A stretch of DNA of 40,352 nt, taken from positions 1 to 40,352 of the forward strand of contig PBMO01000016.1 in the NCBI GenBank assembly GCA_002722595.1, in the 5' to 3' direction. This DNA comes from Methanobacteriota archaeon. Its GTDB lineage: Archaea; Thermoplasmatota; Poseidoniia; Poseidoniales; Thalassarchaeaceae. Under the pieces are notes generated by a model that saw only the letters and a program-made list of their open reading frames with translations, made no database searches and had not been told where the DNA came from. Each line of letters starts with the position of its first letter. Position 1 is the first letter of the stretch. Both the position numbers and the translations under genes were made by a program. Below are positions 26,868-36,986 of this stretch, piece after piece.

Positions 26868-26978
26868 AACTTCCTCTTGGAGGAATAGGGGCCATCCTAA
26901 TCATTCACCTTTTCATGTTTGCGAAAGCAATCCACCCACAGAGGTCGTTTTCCTCGTGATTACACATATCGGAATATC

Positions 26979-28577
26979 TCATAGCCTGGGGCCAATCATA
27001 TTCTCCGGTCTGACCCACTCATCGAATTGATCATTTGTCAGTAGGTTGAGTTGTAGCGCAGATTCTCTGAGCGTAATCGATTTCTCATGAGCATTTTTAG
27101 CTATTTTTGCAGCATTATCGTACCCAATATGGTTATTTAATGCAGTAACTAGCATGAGAGAATTTTCCAAATGTGATTGTATTGCATCGTGGTTTGCTTC
27201 AAGGCCAGTGATACATTTGTCTGTGAATGCATGGCATGTATCTGCAAGTAACCTTGTGCTGTGTAATAGGTTATGGATCATCATCGGTTTGTAGACATTC
27301 AATTCGAAATTGCCTTGGCTGCCGCCGATTGAAATTGCAGTATTGTTGCCCATTACTTGACAGCAAACCATTGTCATCGCTTCAGCTTGGGTGGGGTTTA
27401 CTTTCCCAGGCATTATACTCGAGCCCGGCTCGTTTGCAGGTAGTGAAAGTTCCCCAAAACCACACCTTGGTCCAGAACCCAGCCACCGGATGTCATTTGC
27501 AATTTTCATCAGGCTAGCTGCAAGTGTGTTTAGTGCACCACTTGCTGATACAATTGCGTCATGTGCAGCAAGTTGTGCAAATTTGTTTTCAGCACTGATG
27601 AACGGTAAACCCGTTTTTTCAGCAATATGGCCTGCTACCGTTTCAGCAAAATCAGGATGCGTATTCAATCCAGTGCCTACAGCGGTTCCTCCGAGTGCAA
27701 GTTCAAACAGGTCCTCGAGTGCAAACTCAATTCTTCGTATATCTGAATCAAGCATTGACACGTAGCCACTGAATTCTTGTCCTAGTGTCAGTGGAACTGC
27801 ATCCATGAGATGGGTCCGACCAATCTTGACAACGCTGTCAAACTCTTTTCCCTTATTTGCAAGAGCATCCCTCATTTTACGAATGGCGGGAATCAATTGG
27901 TGGTGAAATGATTCAGCACTTGAAATGTGCATTGCAGTAGGAAAAGTGTCGTTTGATGATTGTGCTTTATTTACATGGTCATTTGGGTGCACAGGTTCCT
28001 TCGAACCAAGGACACCACCTGCCAATTCAATTGCTCTATTTGCAATCACCTCATTTGCATTCATGTTGGTCTGTGTACCTGATCCAGTTTGCCAAACTCT
28101 TAGGGGAAAGTGACCATCCAATGAGCCATCAATAACCTCTTCACACGCTGATATAATCAATTCACCAACAACAGGGTCGAGCATGCTCAACTCACAATTC
28201 GTCATTGCAGCTGCCTGTTTTAAGATCCCAAATGCACGAATAACTCCTCGAGGCATTGTATCGTCACCTATGTCGAAATTAATCAGCGAACGCGCAGTTT
28301 GGCAGCCATAGTATTTGTCAGCAGGGACTTCTAATTCACCCATGGTGTCAATTTCAATCCTTACATCACCTGGTTTTGATGAGGCCTTTCGCTCTTCAAC
28401 TGCTGCTTGAAGTGGTGCAGCGTTTTGTCCATCGAGGGCTTCTTCAATCATCCTCGAAATAGTAGCACTTCTTCCTTCATTTCTTCCTCTTCCGACTCTC
28501 CGATCCAGTCTTTTTGCAATGTTCTCTGGTATGCTTATACTCATGATTCTGCGGTCGCCGGCTCTATGCTTCGCCAT
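26979..28577 (-). CDS. fumC: Class II fumarate hydratase with N-terminal ribbon-helix-helix domain
   Basis: Fumarase: [73 protein letters not shown]; signature [12 protein letters not shown]-terminal ~75 aa RHH-like: [40 protein letters not shown]. Confidence 0.93.
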   Translation of the reverse strand: MAKHRAGDRRIMSISIPENIAKRLDRRVGRGRNEGRSATISRMIEEALDGQNAAPLQAAVEERKASSKPGDVRIEIDTMGELEVPADKYYGCQTARSLINFDIGDDTMPRGVIRAFGILKQAAAMTNCELSMLDPVVGELIISACEEVIDGSLDGHFPLRVWQTGSGTQTNMNANEVIANRAIELAGGVLGSKEPVHPNDHVNKAQSSNDTFPTAMHISSAESFHHQLIPAIRKMRDALANKGKEFDSVVKIGRTHLMDAVPLTLGQEFSGYVSMLDSDIRRIEFALEDLFELALGGTAVGTGLNTHPDFAETVAGHIAEKTGLPFISAENKFAQLAAHDAIVSASGALNTLAASLMKIANDIRWLGSGPRCGFGELSLPANEPGSSIMPGKVNPTQAEAMTMVCCQVMGNNTAISIGGSQGNFELNVYKPMMIHNLLHSTRLLADTCHAFTDKCITGLEANHDAIQSHLENSLMLVTALNNHIGYDNAAKIAKNAHEKSITLRESALQLNLLTNDQFDEWVRPENMIGPRL

Positions 28578-28593
28578 GCTTGGCCGAATATTA

Positions 28594-28616
28594 TTTAGTT
28601 ATTAATTATAACTAAA
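28594..28616. promoter_or_regulatory. Palindrome upstream of the RHH-fumarase (candidate operator)
   Basis: TTTAGTTAT-TAATT-ATAACTAAA, perfect 9-bp arms, 17 bp upstream of the fumC start (minus strand). Confidence 0.5.
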
Positions 28617-28625
28617 ATAGAAACA

Positions 28626-29135
28626 TCAAACCCGACTGATACTGATTATTTTCACGGGCTCGCGGGGTCGGTCTTGGAATCCTGTGGGCGTTGTCTCAAT
28701 TGCTGTTACAACATCCATTCCAGACACCACTTTTCCGAACACTGGGTGCGCACTCGGAGTTCGGGTATCCCACCAATCGAGGAATTGATTGTGTACAGTA
28801 TTGATGAAAAACTGTGATCCACCACTATTAGGTCCCGCGTTAGCCATACTTAGTGTACCAACTTCATTGGAAAACTTTGCACTAAGAAGGTGCTCATCTG
28901 CAATTTTGTACCCAGGGTCGCCGGTACCACATCTGGGGCTATTTGGGTCGCGACTGTGTGGACATCCTCCTTGGAGCATGAACCCTTTTATGACTCGATG
29001 AAAATGCAAGCCATTGTAATATCCATCATCGACTAATTTCAGAAAATTCCCAGCAGTTATCGGCATCGTGTCTGTAAATAGTTCAATGGCGACATCTCCT
29101 TTGCTTGTACTCATCATTACCTGTGTTCCAGTCAT
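28626..29135 (-). CDS. Cyclophilin-type peptidyl-prolyl cis-trans isomerase
   Basis: GDVAIELFTDTMPITAGNFLKLVDDGYYNGLHFHRVIKGFMLQGGCP; GTLSMANAGPNSGGSQFFI; HPVFGKVVSGMDVV. Confidence 0.95.
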   Translation of the reverse strand: MTGTQVMMSTSKGDVAIELFTDTMPITAGNFLKLVDDGYYNGLHFHRVIKGFMLQGGCPHSRDPNSPRCGTGDPGYKIADEHLLSAKFSNEVGTLSMANAGPNSGGSQFFINTVHNQFLDWWDTRTPSAHPVFGKVVSGMDVVTAIETTPTGFQDRPREPVKIISISRV

Positions 29136-29214
29136 AACCGGTCGCGAGTGTATGAGGTTCTTGACTATGTGTGGTAGTGATTCACAAAATCAATTTAGAA
29201 AAATACCTGTGTTA

Positions 29215-29802
29215 CTATGCGTAATCAGCAAGTGTAGTTAGGGGTATAAGTGGGATTCCAGCTGCAGAAAATGCATCTTGTCCACCTTCTTCTCGATCCA
29301 CGATAGTAATGCATGCGACTACTTGGCAACCCATATCTTGTAGTCTCGCGCACGCTTTCAGAGCAGAACCACCAGTGGTTGTCACATCTTCTAGAATTAC
29401 TACTCGGTCGCCCGCTTGAATTGTACTTCCTTCAATACCGGGTGGATTTCCTGTTTTTCTCCCACCTCTTCCCTTAGGCTCTTTTCTCATTATGAATCCA
29501 CGTAATGAACTACCCACGCCAGCTTTGGCAATAGCAATCCCAGTGAGGGGGACTGCACCTAATTCTAGTCCACCAACAACATCGACGCCTCCTTCAATAT
29601 TGTCGATTCTATCATGAATCAAAACCCCGAGCAAATGAGCGGATTCTGGATCACACATAACTGGCTTGGTATCAAAGAAATGTTTGCTTGTACGACCAGA
29701 AGCCAACGTAAACTCTTCAGTATCTGCACAAAGGTATGCGAGATTTCGAACCTTTTCGATTAATCGCGTACGAGCATCGTCTATTGTAGTACTCTCAGCC
29801 AT
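29215..29802 (-). CDS. pyrE: Orotate phosphoribosyltransferase
   Basis: FTLASGRTSKHFFDTKPVMCDPE; GGLELGAVPL; RVVILEDVTTTGGSALKA (PRPP loop). Start chosen at 29802. Confidence 0.93.
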   Translation of the reverse strand: MAESTTIDDARTRLIEKVRNLAYLCADTEEFTLASGRTSKHFFDTKPVMCDPESAHLLGVLIHDRIDNIEGGVDVVGGLELGAVPLTGIAIAKAGVGSSLRGFIMRKEPKGRGGRKTGNPPGIEGSTIQAGDRVVILEDVTTTGGSALKACARLQDMGCQVVACITIVDREEGGQDAFSAAGIPLIPLTTLADYA

Positions 29803-29944
29803 ATTCTCCCCGTTATTCGTCGTTGTCGGCCTCCCATGAACCTTCGCCGAGATAGTCCACACTTGGTTGTGAAGTGTTTCGTACAACACCCAATGCTTTT
29901 GGAGGACCGTCATTCCTAGGGGAATGTTCGCACGGTGTGATGGT

Positions 29945-32900
29945 ATGACAGAGGAGGTTGGAGTTCGGCTATTCGCCCCACTCGACGTCCAAAGATTAGA
30001 GGATGAGATGGATAACTATCACAATCTTTTGGATCAACAGTGTGAAGAAATTTATCAACTTGCAGCTGAAGCACGTTCGAAGGGTTATGACCTTAGTGCC
30101 GAGGTCGAGATACCTAGAGCCATTGATCTAGCAGACCGTGCTGAAAAGTTGCTGCAAGAATATCTGAAACCATCTGCAGACGAAGACCCAATTCCAATTC
30201 AGGAAGAAATCCGAAAAAAACTGGGAGAGACAGATAGAGAATCCGCTTCGATTGAAATGGGAGTTTTTGTTGCAAAGAAGATGTATGATGCTACTGCTGA
30301 CTATCAAAAGAGTGTAGACGCAGGCTTGCGTGTTGGGTTGGCAGTTCTCACTGAAGCCATTCTTGTGGCACCACTAGAAGGAATTGGAGATGTTAGGATT
30401 CTCAATAATGTAGACGGTACACGATTCGTCTCAATTGATTTCTGTGGTCCGATTCGAGCAGCAGGTGGCACTGCCCAAGCACTAGCAGTTCTAATCGCAG
30501 ACATGATTCGTATTGAGTTGGGACTTGCAAAATATGAACCAACCACTCCAGAGGTGGAGCGTGTTAAGGAAGAGTTCGGTTTGTATAGAGGTGGTTTGCA
30601 ATACAAACCCCCTCCTGAAGAAATTGAAATGATTGTACGCGCCTGTCCTATTATGGTTAATGGGGAAGAGACTGAGAGTATCGAATGCGCAGGATACTCA
30701 GAGGTTCGTAATATCACAGGAAAAAGAATCCGTGGAGGTGTTCTGTTGGTTATTGGAGAGGGCCTTTGTCTTAAGGCTAATAAAATCCAGAAACACACTG
30801 AGCGATTGGAGGTCCAAGGATGGGATTTCATCTCAAAATTTGCTGCAAAAAGCTCCAAGGAAACTAATGGAAATCTGGTTAAACGAAGGACGATAAAAAC
30901 TGATTCGCGTTTTATGAGGGATATAATCGCAGGGCGGCCAATTTTTGGAGAGCCGAATACTGCTGGTGGTTTTCGATTAAGATATGGCCGTCCTAGAACG
31001 TCTGGTCTTGCAGCAGCAGGAGTGAACCCCACATCTATGCATGCGATGGGCGATTTTCTTTCCGTAGGCACGCAGATGAAAATTGAGCGACCTGGAAAAG
31101 CATGTGCTGTTGTGCCATGCGAAGAAATAGAGGGTCCAACCGTTCTTCTGAAAAGTGGCCGTTATGGCAGAATACAATCAACCGCCAGTTGGATGAAGGT
31201 TTCTGACGAGGTTTTGTCAATATGGGACAACGGCGAAATCATGATTGGTTATGGTGAATTTTCTGAAAATAACAAGCCATTGGTACCTTCAGGATACGTT
31301 TCTGATTGGTTTGCTAGCGATTTGATTGAAGCATTAGATAGTGAAGAAAAAGTCCAGCAGTTCGCAGACATTTTGGGTGCACCACGCCGTCGTTTACCAG
31401 ACGGGATCCCCTCATCAGGGTCACTTGAATCAGGGACCTCTGCTCTTGACAATCTTCAGCGGAAAAGGGCATGGCATCGCCGTTTGAGGAAAATGACATT
31501 GGACTGGGAATCAGTAACAAAAATATCGAAGACTTTCCTTACTGCGATCCCTCCACCTTGGAATCTATGGTGGAATGATTTACCTCTAGAATTTGCTGAA
31601 TATCTCATAAATGCAATAATCTCATCAACAATTGAATCGGCTCAAAACTTGAAAGATGGAGTAGTCACTGAACCATTACCAGACAGGCATTGGATGAGGT
31701 TGCCAGGTGCTGCAGAGGGCTGGATACCAATCGACCACACTCCAACTGAGTTTACAGGTGATTCAACAAATCACCAGTCAAAAAAATCTGAAAAATCCAT
31801 AGCGCCAGAAAAAATGCCTGGTTCAATTGATTCGATAACCCCCTCATCTCTTGGAGATTGGCCAAGGAATATTCAGCATGAAGAACATGGCGTGGTTAAG
31901 TCCTCTCTGATGATTCTTGGCCTTCCCCACATCCATGACGGCAATGACATCCTGATTATTCATGGTTGGCAATCACTTGTGGAAGGTCTTGGCATTCATC
32001 TTGAAGCAAAAGTTTCTGCTAAACCTTCAGTCATTGTCGATGCGAAATCACATATCGAATCGAGAATATCTGATTTGATAGTTGCAAAGCAGATAGTTGG
32101 TGATGAGGAAAAAAGAGTCAAAGATTTGGAACACCAAAGATCAATTCTGAGAATAGAAGCAGAAACAGCAGCAAGACAGAGAGGGGAAACTATCGAAGCC
32201 ACCGAAAAAGAAGGAAGGAAAGCCGCAGATAAGATTCCTGACCCCGGTCCAGAGAATGCTTCAGAGTTGGAACGTTCTCTCAAACTTCTTGATGACCATG
32301 AAGTGGACGGCTCTCTTTGGTTGGTTAGAAAGTGCAGTGATTTACGCTGGGTTGCAGCAGCACCTTGCAGAATTGGGTGCAGAATGGGCCGGCCAGAAAA
32401 GGCGGCACCTAGAGAAATGAAAGGGAAGCCCCACAGTATTTTCCCAATTGGAAATGATGGTGGACCACAACGCTTGATTACACAGGCAGCAAATAAGGGC
32501 AGCATTCTTGCAACTATGGGTGTTAGGGAGTGCATATCATGTGGCCGACGAACTCCATACACAATTTGCCATCACCGAAACATTCCAGAAGAACCGATTG
32601 AATGTGGCGGTAAGACAAAACCTGTAGAGGATATGAAAAACAACAATTCTCGTCGTAAAGGAATTAATCAGTCCGTGAATATACCCTCTATTCTTGAAGT
32701 GAAGAGAATTAAAATGGGTTTAGACAGAATTCCAAAGAAGTTCAAAGGAGTCAAGGGATTGACATCAAAAGAACGCTACCCTGAACCTTTGGAAAAAGGA
32801 ATACTTAGGGCTAAACATCAACTTCCATCTTTCAAAGCTGGAACGATAAGATATGACATGATTGATGTACCGGTGACTCATTTCAGACCCAAGGATATTG

Positions 32901-34078
32901 GGACTCCATTTGAGAGATTAGTTGAGTTGGGATATTCGACTGACATTGACGGTAAACCATTGTCTTCTGAGAATCAGATTTTGGAGTTGTATCCACAGGA
33001 TTTCATACCAAGTACCAAAGCCGAAGATTATCTGTTGAGGACATGTGCTTACGTAGATGAATTGCTTATGAGATTCTATGGTATGGACCCATTCTACAAT
33101 GTAAACAAAGGGGAAGATCTAGTAGGCCATCTATTTGTTGGACTTGCCCCTCACACATCAGGAGGAGTATTGACTCGGATTATTGGTTGGTCTACTGCGA
33201 GTGCGGGCTATGGGCACACATTGTATCATGCTGCAAAGAGACGGAATTGCGATGGTGACGAAGATGCGATTATTCTGCTCTTAGATTGCTTATTGAATTT
33301 CAGCCGTGATTTACTTCCTAGTAATCGAGGTGGCCGCATGGATGCACCGCTAACACTCACTACGCGATTGAATCCCACAGAATTGGATAAAGAGGCATTG
33401 AATGTAGACACATCTTGGTGGTACAATCGCGATTTTTACGAATCTACTCAGGAGCAACCAACTCCTTACGAGATAAGCGATAAGATGGATACCGTTGAGA
33501 AACGAATTGGTACCATTGGAGCAGTTCGTGGTTATGGATTCACACATGATACAACATCGATTGACAGTGGCCCAGAAAACTCATCATACAAAACTCTTGA
33601 AACAATGATTGACAAGATGAATGCACAATTATTGTTGGGTCAAAAACTCAGGGGCGTTGATGTTCGAAAAGTCGCGAGTCAAGTGGTTGAATCACATTTT
33701 CTTCCAGACTTACGCGGTAACCTTGTCGCATTTACCCGACAAAAGTTTAGGTGCGTTCGTTGTGGTGAATCGTACCGTAGAATGCCTCTTGCTGGACAAT
33801 GTATCAAGTCTTCCGATAAATCCCAGAATTCCGGAGGCCTTCGCAGAGGAATGGATTTCACTCAAGGTGAGCAACACCTATGTGGTGGAAATTTAGCATT
33901 AACTGTGAGTGAGGGAGCCGTTAGAAAATACATCAAAGTCATTCAGCATGTTATTGATCATTATGACGTAAATTTGTATACTCGACAACGAGTTCAAGGC
34001 CTTGTTGACAGTACCGATTCCTTGTTCAAAAATGACCGTGTCAAGGTATTCACTCTTGATGATTTTATCAGTGGATAA
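29945..34078 (+). CDS. polC: DNA polymerase D (PolII) large subunit DP2
   Basis: Long ORF with VDGTRFVSIDFCGPIRAAGGTAQALAVLIADMIRIELG, EEIEMIVRACPIMVNGEETE, ECISCGRRTPYTIC zinc motif, GLAPHTSGGVLTRIIGWS, FRCVRCGESYRRMPLAGQC. No intein-like interruption seen. Confidence 0.96.
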   Translation: MTEEVGVRLFAPLDVQRLEDEMDNYHNLLDQQCEEIYQLAAEARSKGYDLSAEVEIPRAIDLADRAEKLLQEYLKPSADEDPIPIQEEIRKKLGETDRESASIEMGVFVAKKMYDATADYQKSVDAGLRVGLAVLTEAILVAPLEGIGDVRILNNVDGTRFVSIDFCGPIRAAGGTAQALAVLIADMIRIELGLAKYEPTTPEVERVKEEFGLYRGGLQYKPPPEEIEMIVRACPIMVNGEETESIECAGYSEVRNITGKRIRGGVLLVIGEGLCLKANKIQKHTERLEVQGWDFISKFAAKSSKETNGNLVKRRTIKTDSRFMRDIIAGRPIFGEPNTAGGFRLRYGRPRTSGLAAAGVNPTSMHAMGDFLSVGTQMKIERPGKACAVVPCEEIEGPTVLLKSGRYGRIQSTASWMKVSDEVLSIWDNGEIMIGYGEFSENNKPLVPSGYVSDWFASDLIEALDSEEKVQQFADILGAPRRRLPDGIPSSGSLESGTSALDNLQRKRAWHRRLRKMTLDWESVTKISKTFLTAIPPPWNLWWNDLPLEFAEYLINAIISSTIESAQNLKDGVVTEPLPDRHWMRLPGAAEGWIPIDHTPTEFTGDSTNHQSKKSEKSIAPEKMPGSIDSITPSSLGDWPRNIQHEEHGVVKSSLMILGLPHIHDGNDILIIHGWQSLVEGLGIHLEAKVSAKPSVIVDAKSHIESRISDLIVAKQIVGDEEKRVKDLEHQRSILRIEAETAARQRGETIEATEKEGRKAADKIPDPGPENASELERSLKLLDDHEVDGSLWLVRKCSDLRWVAAAPCRIGCRMGRPEKAAPREMKGKPHSIFPIGNDGGPQRLITQAANKGSILATMGVRECISCGRRTPYTICHHRNIPEEPIECGGKTKPVEDMKNNNSRRKGINQSVNIPSILEVKRIKMGLDRIPKKFKGVKGLTSKERYPEPLEKGILRAKHQLPSFKAGTIRYDMIDVPVTHFRPKDIGTPFERLVELGYSTDIDGKPLSSENQILELYPQDFIPSTKAEDYLLRTCAYVDELLMRFYGMDPFYNVNKGEDLVGHLFVGLAPHTSGGVLTRIIGWSTASAGYGHTLYHAAKRRNCDGDEDAIILLLDCLLNFSRDLLPSNRGGRMDAPLTLTTRLNPTELDKEALNVDTSWWYNRDFYESTQEQPTPYEISDKMDTVEKRIGTIGAVRGYGFTHDTTSIDSGPENSSYKTLETMIDKMNAQLLLGQKLRGVDVRKVASQVVESHFLPDLRGNLVAFTRQKFRCVRCGESYRRMPLAGQCIKSSDKSQNSGGLRRGMDFTQGEQHLCGGNLALTVSEGAVRKYIKVIQHVIDHYDVNLYTRQRVQGLVDSTDSLFKNDRVKVFTLDDFISG

Positions 34079-35086
34079 TCACTTCTCATTTCCGCTCAAA
34101 CGTCGCCACAAGTCGCCAACAGTTCGTATATTCCGGTCTTCTTCGACCTTTCCAGTCAAGCCCTCTGTTGTACCCTTACCAAGTTCTTCCTCAAGTTCAT
34201 CCAGTGTTTCATCGACAAACTCCTCTGTATCTCCATCCGCCTCAGCGGCCTGTGCAGCAAATCTCTCCCTCATATTCTTCCGTTGCAATTCCATACTCAG
34301 ATCAGTCTCACTAGTTTGAAACCCTATCAAATCGTTGACCTCAGCTGCATTTCCTCCAGACATCGAAGTCATGACTTGTTCCCATTCCTCTTTTTGTCTA
34401 CGTTTATGCAATGGCATATTGCGGACGATGGCCGCATTCCTTCTCTTCATAATTTGTCTAATTGTCCTATCTGCAATTCCTAAGAACAACCCAAGAAGAT
34501 TAGCTGCGATAAACCCCTCTACTCGGAAAGGCTCCCATATGTGGATACCCAAATCCATTTCAGCACTTAAATTTCTAGAGGGATAGACATCAGCAGAACC
34601 ATCCTCAAGAATCACAGTTGTATAGAAATTATATTTTCCAGGATATAATTGAAGTTGCATATCAGGACATACTTGGTCAGATTCTCCTTCCCAAAGCAGT
34701 TCTTTTGCCGCATCACCTGAACCAGATTCATGATACTGCAATCGAACAGTAACGACTGAAGCGGTTTCATTGATGGGTTTGAAATCACAGTTCAAGTCAA
34801 CATTTGTTTCTCGATCCATTTTCAACATATCAGGTATGGTTAACACATAGTTCCCATTCAGTACCCTTCCATGTTCATTGACCTCATTCACAGCAACTGC
34901 ATGAGATGCTTGCAGCCATATCAAGTTGAGCAGGATCCAAGTAATCAAAGTCGCGAAAAAACGTACGCGGCCATTTTTCGGATTCTTCCCAGATTTCTTG
35001 TCATCTACGTTGGTTTCACGAGCCATCGCCTCTTGGACTAGATTCAGAACTTCACCCCCAACAAATCGAGGATTCGTTTCATCCAC
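34079..35086 (-). CDS. Hypothetical membrane protein (probable start 35026)
   Basis: 335-aa ORF; TM segments RFFATLITWILLNLIWLQASHAVAVN and VEGFIAANLLGLFLGIAD; acidic C-terminus. Confidence 0.7.
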   Translation of the reverse strand: MDETNPRFVGGEVLNLVQEAMARETNVDDKKSGKNPKNGRVRFFATLITWILLNLIWLQASHAVAVNEVNEHGRVLNGNYVLTIPDMLKMDRETNVDLNCDFKPINETASVVTVRLQYHESGSGDAAKELLWEGESDQVCPDMQLQLYPGKYNFYTTVILEDGSADVYPSRNLSAEMDLGIHIWEPFRVEGFIAANLLGLFLGIADRTIRQIMKRRNAAIVRNMPLHKRRQKEEWEQVMTSMSGGNAAEVNDLIGFQTSETDLSMELQRKNMRERFAAQAAEADGDTEEFVDETLDELEEELGKGTTEGLTGKVEEDRNIRTVGDLWRRLSGNEK

Positions 35087-35781
35087 TCAAGTTTACGCAT
35101 CTTTCGTTCAGGATTTGTTGACCCTGTCCATCTACCAATGACGTCAGTGCTAAAGCCACGAAGAATCAAATTTTCAGGTCCAGCCCCAATTGAAATTGCG
35201 AAACACACCGCCCTATCACCATCGGTAAAACCACCTGGATTGTGCATTCCAGATATAGGTAAAGGAGTTTGGTGTGTAAGAACAATTGGATTCTTGTATA
35301 GTGCCAGAGCTTCTAACAAATATCTCCACTGTTCATGGTTATCACCATGGGCGTGTATGACAAAGGGCACACCCTTTTCTGCCGCCAGTAGTAGATGCGA
35401 CATATCCCCGTCCCCATCTGTAACCACACAAATCAACGAATCCCATGCATCTTCAGGTCGAGTTGATTCAGTAAGCACTCCTACAGCACCATCCGCTGCA
35501 ATAATTGCTTCATTATTGCGGACAGCCGAATCCACATCAATAGCTTCAGCCGCGGCTCCAAGCACTGTTATACTACCCCGCACGATTTTTTTTTGCAAGG
35601 CTCTCCGAGTTTTTTCACGATTTTCTTCATTCCATATTTCGTCTGTAATTGATATGCGACTGCACTCAGAAAGTAGGCGATTTGCGGAATCAATATCTCT
35701 TTCGAGACTCCATTCAAAATAGGCTCGAATGTCGTCTTGAATTCGAATCAAATCAGTGCCCATAGGGGGTTCCACACCCAC
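35044..35781 (-). CDS. 6-hydroxymethyl-7,8-dihydropterin pyrophosphokinase, MptE-like (DUF115)
   Basis: AIIAADGAVGVL, CVVTDGDGDMSHLLLAAEKGVPFVIHAHGDNHEQW, NPGGFTDGDRAVCFAISIGA, ILRGFSTDVIGRWTG. Confidence 0.85.
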   Translation of the reverse strand: MGVEPPMGTDLIRIQDDIRAYFEWSLERDIDSANRLLSECSRISITDEIWNEENREKTRRALQKKIVRGSITVLGAAAEAIDVDSAVRNNEAIIAADGAVGVLTESTRPEDAWDSLICVVTDGDGDMSHLLLAAEKGVPFVIHAHGDNHEQWRYLLEALALYKNPIVLTHQTPLPISGMHNPGGFTDGDRAVCFAISIGAGPENLILRGFSTDVIGRWTGSTNPERKMRKLEWMKRILDLLGVKF

Positions 35782-35831
35782 CGTGAGGAATAGAGAGCCT
35801 CAAGAACCCTCGTTAACACGGTGGAGAGTCC

Positions 35832-36986
35832 ATGCCGATGCCATTGGAACCTCCCGCCTTCGATGACCAGGTCATCACAGCGCGTTATCCATTCCTCCCA
35901 CAGGCAAAATCAGCCATCCGTTCACACATGGAAATGAACAACATAGAATTTGATGCATTGGTTGAAATGGATTGGCTCGAGGCCGTTCGTGTAAGGGCCC
36001 GAGTGCGATTGGTAGAGTCTATTGTGAATAAGGAAATTGACTCAACCCAGTCAATCGATATACACACACCATATGGGCAGATGATTGAATGTCTTTCATT
36101 TCTCTATGCGATGGTTACAGTCTGTGCATCATTTGATGAGAGATTACTCGCAAGGTGGGCAGAAGGAGAATCCAGTCGTGCAGATCAACTATGGGGCACC
36201 ATAGAAACAAGCACATCTTTTGAGAACCTTGCCAGAACGTATATCGCAGATATTCGTCTCAATAATAGTGGTCACTGGGAAATACCAATGATTGACTTCA
36301 TTGAAATTTGTCCAAAGATTAGCGGTTCCTACTGGCGTCTTCCAAACCGTCCAGTTAGTAATGGCTGGGTCACCCTGTCGCCAAGTAAGAGTGAGAATAG
36401 TCAGGAACGATTATCTCGACTGATTAAGGAGAGGATTCGCGAACAACTCATCACTGATTGTCGACAAAGGATGGAAATTATGGACGAGGAGTTTGCTGGT
36501 AAAATGGCAGAAGAAGTCGGCAGAATCCTTGGTCTATTACAACATCAAGCAAGTAGTGAAGTGTCATTCACATCTGCAGATGAAGAAGATTGGCCACCTT
36601 GTATGCGCGAGATCACAACTCAATTAGCTCAATCGGTTAACGTCAATCATGTAGGGCGCGTATTCCTTGCAAGCATATCCAGAGTCATCGGTTTATCAGT
36701 AGAGGAAGCTCAATCTTTCTTCGCTAGTGCACCAGATTATTCTGCTGAAACAACATTGTATCAACTGAACCATGTCTATGAACACGAATACACTCCTGCT
36801 GGTTGTCCTAAATTACAGATAAATGCTTGCTGTCCAGTATCAAGAGGAGATGTTCATTCTTCACTTTGTAATCAAGAGTGGATGGATCATCCACTGAAGT
36901 ATCTGAGGGCAAGACAGAGGTCGAAACATCGCGAGGAGCAAGAGAAGAAATCAACTGCTGTTGACAGTAATCAGACACCCCAATAA
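35832..36986 (+). CDS. priL: DNA primase large subunit
   Basis: GRVFLASISRVIGLSVEEAQSFFASAPDYSAETTLYQLNHVYE; C-terminal FeS region YTPAGCPKLQINACCPVSRGDVHSSLCNQEWMDHPLKYLRAR. Confidence 0.9.
   Translation: MPMPLEPPAFDDQVITARYPFLPQAKSAIRSHMEMNNIEFDALVEMDWLEAVRVRARVRLVESIVNKEIDSTQSIDIHTPYGQMIECLSFLYAMVTVCASFDERLLARWAEGESSRADQLWGTIETSTSFENLARTYIADIRLNNSGHWEIPMIDFIEICPKISGSYWRLPNRPVSNGWVTLSPSKSENSQERLSRLIKERIREQLITDCRQRMEIMDEEFAGKMAEEVGRILGLLQHQASSEVSFTSADEEDWPPCMREITTQLAQSVNVNHVGRVFLASISRVIGLSVEEAQSFFASAPDYSAETTLYQLNHVYEHEYTPAGCPKLQINACCPVSRGDVHSSLCNQEWMDHPLKYLRARQRSKHREEQEKKSTAVDSNQTPQ

Noticed and set aside
26355-26959. Small proteins encoded by the duplicated units (shared peptides such as GWRGKIYSIRT and RLAGGERSTRFEPASQ)
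   Set aside because: More than one frame is open in both copies simply because stops are absent. Start regions fall in the unrelated variable hairpin, and substitutions track pairing. Two stem changes are synonymous in one frame, so coding is unlikely rather than excluded.
32000-32560. 188-aa minus-strand ORF inside DP2 (31996..32562) and 255-aa ORF 30304..31071
   Set aside because: Antisense shadows of the strongly supported DP2 coding frame.
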